Positions 46,601 through 54,589 are shown, counted from the first letter of the stretch. The stretch is DNA of 64,000 nt from Palsa-504 sp963847965 (GCA_963847965.1 CAWKCG010000019.1:71850-135849), one strand, 5' to 3'. Notes: generated by a model from the letters alone, not told the origin. Made by a program: numbers and translations.

Positions 46601-47978
46601 GCTCGCCGGCGTCACGGACGCCGCACCCTGGCCGGACCTGGCCCGCTGGCCCGACCCGGCCAGGGCCGGCCAGGACCTGGCCGCGTCGCTGGCCGACGGC
46701 GAGACTCCCGCGGAGCCGTCTGCCGCCGTGCGCGGGGTCCTCCCTCCGGGCGTGGCCGGGATCCTCGACGCGTTCGCCGCCGCTACCAGGGGCGGGCGGC
46801 AGGTGACCGAGGGGACGCTGAAGAACACCGCGGACCGGATGTCCGTCGCGCTGAAGGACTTCACCGAGGCCCTCGGTGCCTGCGACGAGGACTACCGGGT
46901 CGACTGGGAACCCGGCGCCGTCGTCACCGTGGCCGTGATCGACGACGAGGGGCGCAAGCCGGTGGCCCAGTTCGCCACCCGGATCGCAGACCGCGCCGCC
47001 GACCAGGGCGTGCTGCTGGCCGAGCGCGAGCGAAAGGTACTCGAGGACGAGCTGCTCGCCGAGCTGGCCCAGCAGATCCACGGCCGGGTGATCGCCGCCC
47101 GCGACCTCACCCGCGAGATGAACTCCGACACCAGGTCCAAGCCGATGTCGTCCGGGATCGCAGTCGGCATCCGCTGGGCGCAGTCCGACAAGATCACCGA
47201 CCTGCAGCGGGCCACGTCCCGGCTGCTCGAGCGCGACTCGCCGGGCCTGGAGCGGCTGGGCGAGCTGCGCGGCCAGCTCCGCGAGATGATCCGGGAGTAC
47301 CGGGCCGGCCATCCGCGGGCCACCTACCGGGAAGCGCTGGCTAGCGTGCTGGACTACCGGTCCTGGCACGCGTTCGAGCTGCTGCTGATCCAGCCCGGGG
47401 AGCCGGAGACCCGGCTGACCCGGGCGAAGCACTCGGTGATGTCCGGCGGCGAGAAGTCCGCCGCGATCCACCTGCCCCTGTTCGCCGCCGCCAACGCGCT
47501 GTACTCCTCGGCCAAGGACCAGTGCCCGCGGATGATCGCGCTCGACGAGGCGTTCGTCGGCATCGACGAGCGGTACAAGCCGGACCTGTTCGGGCTGGCC
47601 GTCAAGTTCGACCTTGACCTGTTCATGACCGGCCACGACCTGTGGGTCACCACCGCTACGGTGCCGATGATCGCGCACTACGACATGTACCACGACAAGG
47701 CCACGCGTACCGTTTCCTCGTTGCTCATGCTCTGGGACGGCGAACAGCTCGTCGACACCTCGGCCGGATACGGCAGCGCTGGCTCCGGGGGGGACGACCC
47801 CCCCGATCCCCCCCGAGGCTTCGCCGATAACGACGCCCTGGTCGCCGAGCTGCTCGGCTTCCGGCCCACCCGGCACGCGCCGCTCGGGATCGCCTCGACG
47901 CTGTACGGCGAACCTGGGGGTCTTGGCGGTCTTCGGGACGAGCCCGACGACGAAGAAGACGATGCCGAATCCCTATGA
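43635..47978 (+). CDS. jetC: Wadjet JetC SMC-like ATPase (TIGR02680)
   Basis: 1447 aa. Walker A RGHNGSGKT (residues 33-41) near the N terminus; two long coiled-coil arms (about 260-480 and 760-1010) on either side of a hinge-like middle; C-terminal signature MSGGEKSAA and Walker B MIALDEAFVGID (about 1300). This is the SMC/Rad50-like architecture of a loop-extruding complex that senses circular plasmid DNA. ATG overlaps the jetB stop (ATGA). The C-terminal tail (after residue about 1385) is Asp/Gly/Pro-rich and contains a G7/C7/C7 stretch. The end overlaps jetD by 17 bp. Confidence 0.95.
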   Translation: MSDRFRPTRAGVINIWDYVDEEWAFAGGRLALRGHNGSGKTKALEVLFPFVLDGVADSRRLDPFSGENRTMKSNLLYRGQESEYGYVWMEFARSAEAAGPETVTLIIGMRAHRSTDGVRMSFYVTGRRLGTDFGLLSADSRPLTERQLRAVLEPDAWRKTATEYRDLVDARLFGLGRERYAQLLDLLLALRRPLLAKDLDPVKVSDTLTSGLSPVDEYLVQQAARDFENLAAVQKLFDDLTAANAAVQDFLTHYTAYLRAHVKFQLDRVQARADTAAGHAERIAELAAAYRRAAEAERHAEAERNARRGEGETLQGRLDGLKNSEEYKAQGRMEDKRREVLAGAREVAGQRSRLGRDRRDLGEAEETARKLTRRADEARNDADRYAGDLADAAQRSGIADDGFGPVDSGDDLLLVARARVAARRDDVGEIRRLLQAIRDANGKRGLREQDLGEKQTAEQRQEQAGAAAAARLAQARETAADELAAWTARWSGQADAPFDTAPLAIRIVAAPDAGALAEALGRIGESGATSITEVFDNRTAERQAGVITTRAHLETDLGGVRERLVGLRAERDAIATEQDDAPPASDLRSARREGRPGAPLWRLVRFADGTDDAEAAAVEGALYGAGLLTAWVHPDPALTEAALAAADADGYLVPSAPVTGRTLADILVPEEQDHVASTLVSAVLRSVALTDDIFAAAAPAVSTKAQFTYGVHAGARPKAAPEYIGATNRASRRRARLAEYDELIKAASAEEKRLAGDLERAGALLEDFRRARRELPDTRPVARAAEAVGTHAVLLARARDETVAARTALDAAIAEVDARTRQLRQAAAERRMPTADEQVDAIARAAAEFENAATQLHAERAKLAQAEEDLAAQTETIERRKLDYAQAEEALAERERLQQALEEEFRTLEETVAADVQQVLAQIRETERLIDEAGQAWRELDARARAEHDRATGAEAELRGQRQSLAEAVGQLYEQAAQFGDYARPGLRPLAGVTDAAPWPDLARWPDPARAGQDLAASLADGETPAEPSAAVRGVLPPGVAGILDAFAAATRGGRQVTEGTLKNTADRMSVALKDFTEALGACDEDYRVDWEPGAVVTVAVIDDEGRKPVAQFATRIADRAADQGVLLAERERKVLEDELLAELAQQIHGRVIAARDLTREMNSDTRSKPMSSGIAVGIRWAQSDKITDLQRATSRLLERDSPGLERLGELRGQLREMIREYRAGHPRATYREALASVLDYRSWHAFELLLIQPGEPETRLTRAKHSVMSGGEKSAAIHLPLFAAANALYSSAKDQCPRMIALDEAFVGIDERYKPDLFGLAVKFDLDLFMTGHDLWVTTATVPMIAHYDMYHDKATRTVSSLLMLWDGEQLVDTSAGYGSAGSGGDDPPDPPRGFADNDALVAELLGFRPTRHAPLGIASTLYGEPGGLGGLRDEPDDEEDDAESL
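47787..47804 (+). repeat. G7-ACGA-C7 hairpin inside jetC, followed by another C7 run
   Basis: Seven G (47787-47793), ACGA, seven C (47798-47804), then GAT and seven more C (47808-47814). It codes for the Gly/Asp/Pro-rich linker. Homopolymer runs of this length are rare in the window and prone to slippage. Confidence 0.75.
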
Positions 47979-49188
47979 CGGGCCGGAGTACCGGCGGCTG
48001 CTCGAACGGGCCCGCCGCTCCCTGGAGCGCACCGGCGGGGATCTGAGCGGCTCGGTCAGCCTCGGCCATCCAGGCGACGCCGAGCGCAAGGCGATCATCG
48101 GCCTCACCGGCCAGTACCGGGACACGCGCACGAACCGGATCACCGTACGGCTGGCTGACCTGGATCACGCGGTCCGCGAGACCACCGGGCGCGGCCTGCG
48201 GGAGCTTCTGGCTGGGCAGGGCGGTCCGCTGCGCGATCGCCCCGCCGAGCGCAGCGCGCTGGCGGAGGTGCGCGACGCCGTCCTCCGCGCGGCTGAAACG
48301 AGCTCGCTGCACGCTTCCTACGGCTGGTACCGGGACTGGCTGGCCGAGATCGCGCGGGACGGCACGCTGACGAAGCTGATCAAGGCGGGCGAGCAGGCGC
48401 GGTTCGGGCAGGCGGTCCGGGTACTGGAATACCTGGACCAGAGGTCAGGGCGCCCGGTCCTGCTGCCCGCGCTTGCCGCGGACGTCACCGGGGACACCAA
48501 GGCGCTCAACCACGGGATGGTGCTGTCGACGCTGGTTTTGCGGGCCCTGGCCCTCAAGACCGGGGTGGGCAGGCCAGGGACGGCCGGGGAACGCAGGGAT
48601 CTCTGGGAGGCGGACGGTGTCGTGGTTGACGATCTGGCCAGCCGGGTGCTCGTGCTGAACATCCCGGCCGAGGGCCACGGACTGGCCGAGTGGCTGGCCG
48701 ACGCGGCGCGGCTCGGCGTTCCGTTCTACGTCACCTTGCACCAGCTCATAACGCTCCCGCTGGCGATCCGCGGCGCGCTGGTGCGGATCTGCGAGAACCC
48801 GGCCGTGCTGCGCCGCGCGGCCGGGGAGCTGGGTGCGGCGTCGGCGCCCCTGCTGTGCGCGGAGGGACAACCGTCGGCGGCGTTTCACCAGCTCGCTGGC
48901 GTTGTCATCAGCGGTGGCGGTGAGCTGCGCTATCACGGCGACTTCGACTGGCCGGGACTGGCCATCGCGAGCTCAGTCATGCGCCGTCACGGCGCACTGC
49001 CGTGGCGCATGGGAGCCGCTGACTACCTCGCCGGGCTGCGGGCCGACGTCGAACACGTCAAGCTGACCGGCACGCCGCAGCCTGCGCCGTGGGATCCCGA
49101 ACTCGCCCAGGTCATGGTTACGGCAGGACGTGTGCTGTTCGAGGAGACCGTAGCCGACGGGCTGATCCGGGATCTGTACCGAGCTTGA
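47962..49188 (+). CDS. jetD: Wadjet JetD nuclease (TIGR02679/DUF2399)
   Basis: 408 aa from ATG 47962 inside the end of jetC. The C-terminal toprim-like DUF2399 domain shows the conserved Glu in LLCAEGQPS (about residue 299) and Asp pair in YHGDFDWPG (about 325-328), the metal-binding set of topoisomerase-VI/Spo11-type cleavage domains. JetD cuts DNA trapped by JetABC, degrading plasmids. The N-terminal part matches the family's DNA/complex-binding region. Completes the operon; convergent with the LacI gene 66 bp away. Confidence 0.94.
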   Translation: MPNPYDGPEYRRLLERARRSLERTGGDLSGSVSLGHPGDAERKAIIGLTGQYRDTRTNRITVRLADLDHAVRETTGRGLRELLAGQGGPLRDRPAERSALAEVRDAVLRAAETSSLHASYGWYRDWLAEIARDGTLTKLIKAGEQARFGQAVRVLEYLDQRSGRPVLLPALAADVTGDTKALNHGMVLSTLVLRALALKTGVGRPGTAGERRDLWEADGVVVDDLASRVLVLNIPAEGHGLAEWLADAARLGVPFYVTLHQLITLPLAIRGALVRICENPAVLRRAAGELGAASAPLLCAEGQPSAAFHQLAGVVISGGGELRYHGDFDWPGLAIASSVMRRHGALPWRMGAADYLAGLRADVEHVKLTGTPQPAPWDPELAQVMVTAGRVLFEETVADGLIRDLYRA

Positions 49189-49254
49189 TCGACAACAGCA
49201 CGGAGAGCGGGCGGTGCCTGACGGGTTAGTACCCCGGCCGGTCACGCTGGGCCC

Positions 49255-50346
49255 TCATCGGGCCGAGGCGGGCGGCGGCGCGGTGCTGTCTCTGATCACG
49301 AGTGTGGTGGCGAGTTCGACGTGGTGCGCCTGTGCCGTGCCAGAACCGCTGGCCCGGAGCATCCGGAACGCGGTGGCGGCCATGGCCGCCAGCGGCTGCT
49401 TGACCGTGGTCAGCGGGGGCGCGGCCCAGGCGGCCACCGGCACGTCGTCGAACCCGACCACGCTGAGGTCCTCGGGAGCCCGCAGCCCGAGGTCCCTAAG
49501 CGCCTGCAGGACGCCGAACGCCTGGCCGTCGTTGCCTGCGACGATCGCGGTCGGCCGATCCGTCAGGCTCAGCAGGTGTGCCGCCTGGCGTCGGCCACCA
49601 CCCACCGAGAACCTGTCGCGGCAGATGAGCCTCTCGTCCGCGGCCAGCCCGGCCTCGAGCATGGCCGCGCGGTGGCCGTCAAGCCGGGCCTGGCTCGACC
49701 AAAAGCCGACCGGCCCGGCGATGGCGGCGATGCGGCGATGGCCCAGCTCGGTCAGATGCCGGGTGGCGGTCAGGCCGCCTTGCCAGTTGGTGGTGCCGAC
49801 CGACCTGATGTCGGGGCCCGGTTCCTCCGCCGGGTCTATGGCCACGACGGGGATGCCGGCCGCGCCAAGCTGCTGGAGTTCCGCGCCACGTGGCAGCTGC
49901 AGAACGCTCAGCGCACCGTAGGTGCCGCGGACGGTGGCCAGCTCCAGCCAGCGTCGGAATTCGCTGGCCGAGCTCACCGCGTTGACGACGACGCTGTCGC
50001 CGGCCTCCGCGGCCGCCTCGGTGGCACCATGGATCAGTTGCTCCGCCCAGGGGCTGTACCCGGCGGTCCACGGCACGCCCAGGCCTGCCCCGAGGAGCAG
50101 GTCCACCACGCCGAAACCAAGCTTGGAACCGGGCTGGTATCCGCGTCGGCGCAGCAGCAGGCCGATCCGCTCGCGAGTGGCCGGCGCGACGTCGGTCCGC
50201 CCGTTGAGCACCTTGGACACGGTCGATACCGACACCCCGGCTTCCGCGGCGATGCTGGTCAGCGTGCCGGTCCCGGCGCGGGAGGCCGCGTGGGCGGGTG
50301 GGGCAGGCTCGGCCTGCACCCCCACGTGGGTCGGCTTCCTCGGCAC
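49255..50346 (-). CDS. LacI-family transcriptional regulator
   Basis: 363 aa from GTG 50346, with AGGAGG 6 nt upstream. N-terminal HTH (about residues 29-50, SIAAEAGVSVSTVSKVLNG) plus hinge, then a periplasmic-binding-protein-like sensor domain with NDGQAFGVLQALRDLG and VVGFDDVPVA. Binds a sugar or nucleoside ligand and a CG-centred palindrome. Two such palindromes lie just upstream, between it and a small divergent gene. Ligand not identifiable from sequence. Confidence 0.92.
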   Translation of the reverse strand: MPRKPTHVGVQAEPAPPAHAASRAGTGTLTSIAAEAGVSVSTVSKVLNGRTDVAPATRERIGLLLRRRGYQPGSKLGFGVVDLLLGAGLGVPWTAGYSPWAEQLIHGATEAAAEAGDSVVVNAVSSASEFRRWLELATVRGTYGALSVLQLPRGAELQQLGAAGIPVVAIDPAEEPGPDIRSVGTTNWQGGLTATRHLTELGHRRIAAIAGPVGFWSSQARLDGHRAAMLEAGLAADERLICRDRFSVGGGRRQAAHLLSLTDRPTAIVAGNDGQAFGVLQALRDLGLRAPEDLSVVGFDDVPVAAWAAPPLTTVKQPLAAMAATAFRMLRASGSGTAQAHHVELATTLVIRDSTAPPPASAR

Positions 50347-50430
50347 CCCTAGCCTCCTCTCCGCGGCTTCCTGCCGCTGCCGCGTCCGTACCGCCTAGGG
50401 CGAGGGCCTCGTCAGCCGGATTGCGGGCTG

Positions 50431-50442
50431 CTTTTCGAAAAG
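50431..50442. promoter_or_regulatory. LacI-type operator 1
   Basis: Perfect 12-bp palindrome CTTTTCGAAAAG centred on CG, as expected for LacI-family operators, 85 bp upstream of the LacI start and 21 bp before the -35 of the divergent promoter. Confidence 0.7.
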
Positions 50443-50463
50443 CTAGCAGATCCGTGAACGCGT

Positions 50464-50493
50464 TTGACACGGGCCTGTCGCAGAACTCATACT
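50464..50493 (+). promoter_or_regulatory. Promoter for the 50537 gene (TTGACA, 18 bp, CATACT)
   Basis: TTGACA at 50464-50469 and CATACT at 50488-50493, between two LacI operators; transcription start expected near 50500, inside or just before operator 2. Confidence 0.65.
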
Positions 50494-50510
50494 AGATTGT
50501 ATCGCAAATA

Positions 50511-50518
50511 TTTCGAAA
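50511..50518. promoter_or_regulatory. LacI-type operator 2
   Basis: TTTCGAAA core (within ATATTTCGAAAAACT), 78 bp centre-to-centre from operator 1 and just downstream of the promoter, a position suited to repression, possibly with looping. Confidence 0.65.
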
Positions 50519-50536
50519 AACTACCGGGAGGAAGCC

Positions 50537-50770
50537 ATGTACTTCTCGTATCTGATGCTGCGCAACCTGGCGCCCCGGGGAATGACGGCCGGCGAACAGC
50601 GGGAGGCCGACGAACAGCTGGGGCAGATCGCCGCGGCGGCCGCGCGGTGGGGTCACCGCCTTGCCGCCCAGGTGCATGCCGTGGCCGCCCAGCCTCCCCG
50701 GGACGGGCACCGGCCGGCGGCCTTCCGAAAGGCCGGTCCGGCACCACGCCGCGCGCCGTATCGCGCATAG
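50537..50770 (+). CDS. Small LacI-controlled gene of unknown function (77 aa)
   Basis: ATG with GGGAGG 5 nt upstream, behind a promoter flanked by two LacI operators. N-terminal MYFSYLMLRNLAPRG then a Ala/Arg/Glu helix (EQREADEQLGQIAAAAARW) and a Pro/Arg-rich tail; no membrane helix or known domain. Strong expression signals for so small a gene make it credible. A relict leader of a lost operon is an alternative, since LacI targets are normally transport or sugar-hydrolase genes. Confidence 0.6.
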   Translation: MYFSYLMLRNLAPRGMTAGEQREADEQLGQIAAAAARWGHRLAAQVHAVAAQPPRDGHRPAAFRKAGPAPRRAPYRA

Positions 50771-50933
50771 CCGTCGGCGGGGACGGCAGCATTACCTGGG
50801 AACACATCCGGCCACGAGGAAGCCGCCTGCACCTGACCAACGGCCTGTTCGGCGAATACGGTAACTTTCAGACTGCCTGACGAGGGGATACTGGACAGGC
50901 AGAGCGTGGGTGGCCGGAGGTGGTGCCGTCGTC

Positions 50934-51584
50934 ATGGTGCGGGTGATAATGCTGTCGCCGCCGGGCGCCGGGAAAGGCACGCATAGCAGGTGGCTGACGC
51001 AGCAGACCGGAGCTGCGCACATCTCCTCTGGTGACCTGCTGCGAGCAGAGGTCGCCCGCGGGTCTGGCCTCGGACGGCAGGTTGCCGCGTACACCGCGCG
51101 CGGCGACCTTGTCCCGGACGAGCTGATCTTCGAGATCCTGGTGCCGGCCGTGGTCGCCGCGGCCCGGGACACCGGGGGTTACGTGCTGGACGGGTTCCCG
51201 CGCACGATGCCGCAGGCGCTGCGCGCGGCAGAAATCGCCGTCGAACTCGCCCTCACCAGCGACGCGGTGATCTACCTGACCGCGCCCGATGAAGAGCTCG
51301 TCAACCGGCTGCTCGACCGGGCCCAGCGGGACGGCCGGCCCGACGACACGCTCGCCGTGATCCGGCACCGGCTCGCCGTCTTCGCCAGCGAAACCGCGCC
51401 ACTGGTGGACTACTACCGTGGCCGCGGAATCCTGCTCGAGCTGAGCACTGACCGCCCCGAGGCGGACGTACGAGCGGACCTACGTGCCTGGCTCGAAGCC
51501 CGCGGACTGCTGCCGCCTGTCCCTGAGGGAACCCAGGCCGTACCGGGCAGAACCAGCGCGAACAACGCCGCCGAGGGCCGGTGA
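50934..51584 (+). CDS. adk: Adenylate kinase/nucleoside monophosphate kinase
   Basis: 216 aa from ATG 50934. P-loop SPPGAGKGTHS, SSGDLLR, the substrate motif DGFPRTMPQA and a short LID (RDGRPDDT) of the AK fold. Catalyses ATP + AMP to 2 ADP. The housekeeping adk normally sits with secY and map; here there are no ribosomal neighbours, so this is probably a second, diverged copy. A GTG at 50910 is an alternative start but has no better ribosome site. Confidence 0.82.
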   Translation: MVRVIMLSPPGAGKGTHSRWLTQQTGAAHISSGDLLRAEVARGSGLGRQVAAYTARGDLVPDELIFEILVPAVVAAARDTGGYVLDGFPRTMPQALRAAEIAVELALTSDAVIYLTAPDEELVNRLLDRAQRDGRPDDTLAVIRHRLAVFASETAPLVDYYRGRGILLELSTDRPEADVRADLRAWLEARGLLPPVPEGTQAVPGRTSANNAAEGR

Positions 51585-51639
51585 CCAGATTCGCGACGAT
51601 CGGGCCGGCCGATCCGCAGCACCGCGCCGAGCGCTGGCC

Positions 51640-52002
51640 TTACCGTTTCGGCTCGTCTGGATGCCGTCTGAAGAGTTCGCGCCAGTCATCTTCTCCCATG
51701 TCGATGCCGTACTTCTTGGCGGCCGCCTGGATTCGCCGCCAGGCGTCATCGCGCTCCTCGTCGGTAACGCCTTCCACCTGGTCAAACCGGGCGATTGCGT
51801 TCCGCACGTGCGCGGCATCGTGGATGGGCTCCTTGCGCTCCCTGGGAAAGGCGAATTCGGAGTCGGCCAGGCGGTCCTCCTCTGCGGTGGTCAGGCCCTC
51901 CGATGTCCGCGGGACGTCCTCTCCGTGAGCCCGCTCTTCCTTGACCTCACGGGCAATTTCGATATTGCGTCGCGCGGCTTCCTTCTGCTTCTCCGTCGAC
52001 AT
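51640..52002 (-). CDS. DUF6582-like small acidic/basic protein
   Basis: 120 aa, highly charged. GGAAGGA lies 7 nt before the ATG. The C-terminal half has the pattern SEFAFPRERKEPIHDAAHVRNA, IARFDQVEGV, then DDAWRRIQAAAKKYGI, seen in uncharacterised proteins annotated DUF6582. Function unknown; predicted helical and soluble. Convergent with the adenylate kinase gene (55 bp gap). Confidence 0.75.
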   Translation of the reverse strand: MSTEKQKEAARRNIEIAREVKEERAHGEDVPRTSEGLTTAEEDRLADSEFAFPRERKEPIHDAAHVRNAIARFDQVEGVTDEERDDAWRRIQAAAKKYGIDMGEDDWRELFRRHPDEPKR

Positions 52003-52399
52003 CGCTGTCCTTCCGACTGATGTTGCGCCTGCAGCCAGGCCAGGCGCCTCCTCGAACAGATTCGCTGACGCCAGCCTGACTCGCGGCGGGGTGACTTGTC
52101 GTCATGCCGTTTGGGTGATGGACCCGGCCATCGCCGTCTCCGTCCAGCTTCCGGCCCGGCGGGTAGGCCAATGCCATAGCGCCTGGAGCAAATCGTACGA
52201 AACGGGTAATGCCGCCTCGCTCCGCGGCCCCGTGAGGCGGTAAAGCGTCAGGGGCGATCGGCCTGGGCATCACCTCGCGCCCAGCGGACCGGCAGTCTGG
52301 CCAGCTAGCAGAGCACGGAGAATATGGAGTACGTGCACAGGCCGCTGAAGCGTAGGCAACCCGGATTTTCCGCCCGGACGATCGTGATGGGATTGGGGA
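52003..52399. other. Intergenic region without a recognisable gene
   Basis: 397 bp between the DUF6582-like gene and the dehydrogenase. No convincing ORF, repeat, tRNA or terminator hairpin was found; short frames here show no protein-like sequence. Any promoter for the dehydrogenase should lie here but none is clear. Confidence 0.5.
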
Positions 52400-53452
52400 A
52401 TGACTGTTGGCAGCTCCAAGACGATGCAAGCGTGGGAAGTGAGCCAGCCGGGGCCGATCGAGACCGGCCCGCTGAGGTACGTGGAGAAACCTGTGCCGGT
52501 CCCCGCTCCCGGCGAACTGCTAGTCCAGGTCCTGGTCTGCGCCGTATGCCGCACTGACCTGCACGTCAGCGAGGGTGACCTGCCGGTGCACCGTGAGCAC
52601 GTCACGCCGGGTCACATGGTCGTGGGCCTGGTAGCGGCGCTGGGTGAGGGCGTTACCGACTACGCCGTAGGGGACCGGATCGGCGTGGCGTGGCTGCGGC
52701 ATACCGACGGGACGTGTGCCTACTGCCGCCGCGGCAACGAGAACCTCTGCCCTAACTCGCTCTACACCGGCTGGGACGCCGACGGCGGCTACGCGGAGTA
52801 CACGACCGTGCCGGCGGCGTTCGCCTACCAGCTGCCGGCCGGCGTCGCTGACGTCGAGCTTGCGCCGCTGCTCTGCGCCGGGATCATCGGCTACCGGGCG
52901 CTGCTGCGCGCATCGCTGCCGGAGCACGGCAGGCTCGGATTGTACGGATTCGGTGACAGCGCCCACTTGATCGCCCAGGTAGCGCTGGCCCAAGGCGCGA
53001 CGGTCCACGCCCTGACCCGCGGCGAGGCGTCTCAGCGGCTCGCGCTCGAACTTGGCGCCGCGTCGGCCGGGGGCGCGTACGACTCCCCGCCAGAACCCCT
53101 GGACAGCGCCATCTTGTTCGCGCCGGTCGGGGACCTCGTGCCAGTCGCGATGCGGGCACTTGACCGTGGGGGAGTCCTCGCCGTGGCTGGGATCCACCTG
53201 ACCGACACACCGCCGCTGAACTATGAGCACGAGCTGTTCTATGAGAAGGAACTACGCAGCGTAACCTCCAACACCCGGGACAACGGCCGGGAGTTCCTCG
53301 CGCTAGCCGTCCGGCACCACGTCCGGGCTACCACCCATCTTTATCCCATGTCACAAGCACAGCAGGCGCTGCAGGACCTCAAGGCCGGCGCCTTCGACGG
53401 GGCGGCGGTTCTCGTCAACGACGTAACGGCGTTGCCGGAGGGGCGTGCCTGA
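52400..53452 (+). CDS. Zinc-type alcohol dehydrogenase with altered zinc sites
   Basis: 350 aa. The catalytic-zinc Cys and the usual His-Glu stretch are in CAVCRTDLH and TPGHMVVG, where the Glu after GH has become Met. The structural-zinc lobe reads CAYCRRGNENLC, only three of the usual four Cys (the first position is DGT). Rossmann motif LYGFGDSAHLIAQVA is also unusual. The protein is otherwise full length and follows AdhP-type order, so it may still bind NAD and act with one zinc, or have lost activity. Starts: ATG 52400 has a GGGG close by; the family-typical MQAWEV start is nine codons later. Next gene follows after 5 bp. Confidence 0.82.
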   Translation: MTVGSSKTMQAWEVSQPGPIETGPLRYVEKPVPVPAPGELLVQVLVCAVCRTDLHVSEGDLPVHREHVTPGHMVVGLVAALGEGVTDYAVGDRIGVAWLRHTDGTCAYCRRGNENLCPNSLYTGWDADGGYAEYTTVPAAFAYQLPAGVADVELAPLLCAGIIGYRALLRASLPEHGRLGLYGFGDSAHLIAQVALAQGATVHALTRGEASQRLALELGAASAGGAYDSPPEPLDSAILFAPVGDLVPVAMRALDRGGVLAVAGIHLTDTPPLNYEHELFYEKELRSVTSNTRDNGREFLALAVRHHVRATTHLYPMSQAQQALQDLKAGAFDGAAVLVNDVTALPEGRA

Positions 53453-53457
53453 CTACC

Positions 53458-54228
53458 GTGGCTGACCTCTACCATGGCCTCGCCGCCGACTACGACTGGA
53501 TCCTGGACGACGCCGCGCTGGTCAGCGGAGGGGCGATCAACCAGCCCGCGACGGTGCGCCTGCTGCGCCGGATCGACCCGGCCAGTGCCGTGCTCGACGC
53601 GGCCTGCGGGACCGGCATCGACGCGGCGGTGCTCGCCCGCCGGGGCTTCAGCGTGCGGGCGGCCGACGGGAGCGGGGCCATGGTCGAGGCCGCGGCGGCG
53701 CGGTTCCGGCGGGAAGGGCTGGCGATCCCGGTCCAGCGCTGCCTGTGGGCGGACCTGCCTGCCGCCATCGACGAGCGGTTCGACGTCGTACTGTGCACCG
53801 GCAACGCGCTGGTGCATGCCGCCGGCCGCGACACGATGGTCCAGGCGCTCACCGGGCTCCGGCGGGTGGCACGTCCCGGAGGGCACGTGGTGGTCGATTC
53901 CCGCGACTGGGAGAAGCTGCACGCCGAGCGCCGGATCGTTCAGGTCATGGACCGGGTACGGGTGCGCGGCGGGCGCAGGTGCGTGGTGCTCTACGCCTGG
54001 GAGGTACCGGATCGCCTGGCGGAGGAGCACATCGCTCACCTGGTGTTCTTGTTCGAGGACGGCGACCGGATCGAGCCGCACGAATACCGGATCCCGTTCC
54101 GCCCCTTCACGCTCGGGGATCTCCGTGAACGACTCGAGCTCGCGGGATTGCGGGAAGTCGACACCGACTACGGTGGGGCCGCTGACCGTTACGCCGTAAT
54201 CACGGTGGCGACCGGCGCCCAGAGCTAA
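53458..54228 (+). CDS. Class I SAM-dependent methyltransferase
   Basis: 256 aa, GTG start at 53458. The SAM-binding glycine motif reads VLDAACGTGIDAAVLARRG (motif I), with the acidic residue in RAADGSG (motif II). The HEY-like RIPFRPFTLGDLRERLELAGL end resembles glycine/sarcosine N-methyltransferase-type enzymes. Methyl acceptor unknown. The stop is followed by a strong AAGGAG and the start of a gene now truncated, so the gene was once followed by a partner. Confidence 0.85.
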   Translation: MADLYHGLAADYDWILDDAALVSGGAINQPATVRLLRRIDPASAVLDAACGTGIDAAVLARRGFSVRAADGSGAMVEAAAARFRREGLAIPVQRCLWADLPAAIDERFDVVLCTGNALVHAAGRDTMVQALTGLRRVARPGGHVVVDSRDWEKLHAERRIVQVMDRVRVRGGRRCVVLYAWEVPDRLAEEHIAHLVFLFEDGDRIEPHEYRIPFRPFTLGDLRERLELAGLREVDTDYGGAADRYAVITVATGAQS

Positions 54229-54589
54229 GGAGACCATGATGACCGATGAGCAGGAAAACCTGGAGCGGCCGACGGCCGGCGCCGCCGGCGTTGATCCGCG
54301 GTAGCCGGGCGGTCCGGGCCAGCCGGCGCCGCAGTGCGCCCACGCTGGGCCGCTCTCGCTTCGGGTTGGTGCCGAACGCCCGGTATGCCGCGTACCACGC
54401 GGCGATGTGCGGGTCGCTCTCGCCGTCCGGCAGCGTATCGCCGTTGGCCGCGGCCTTCTCCAGCGCCGCCAGCCCGGCATCTACCTCGGGCCAGGGTTCG
54501 TGTCCGCCGAACCCGCGAGCCACGACGGCGGCGATCCGCAGCCGGGGAAACCGCTGGCATACCGCCTCGCTCACCCGCAACTCGGTCAT
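54200..54589 (-). pseudogene. B3/B4 (PheT-like) domain protein, C-terminus lost
   Basis: From ATG 54589 about 98 codons match the N-terminal part of actinobacterial B3/B4 tRNA-binding-domain proteins (MTELRVSEAVCQRFPRLRI, HEPWPEVDA, GTNPKRERPSV, RLPRIN). After RLPRIN (about 54290) the sequence turns into the reverse of the gene next door and ends at 54200. The second half of the domain, needed for editing-type activity, is gone. Confidence 0.75.
54236..54304 (+). pseudogene. Beginning of a truncated gene after the methyltransferase
   Basis: AAGGAG then ATGATGACC opens a frame (MMTDEQENLERP...) that meets TAG after 22 codons, where the DNA becomes the reversed B3/B4 gene. The strong start without a body marks a deletion joint near 54288. 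Confidence 0.55.

Noticed and set aside
50464..50880. 138-codon frame overlapping the LacI-controlled small gene
   Set aside because: Starts within the promoter and competes with the ORF that has GGGAGG; not protein-like.
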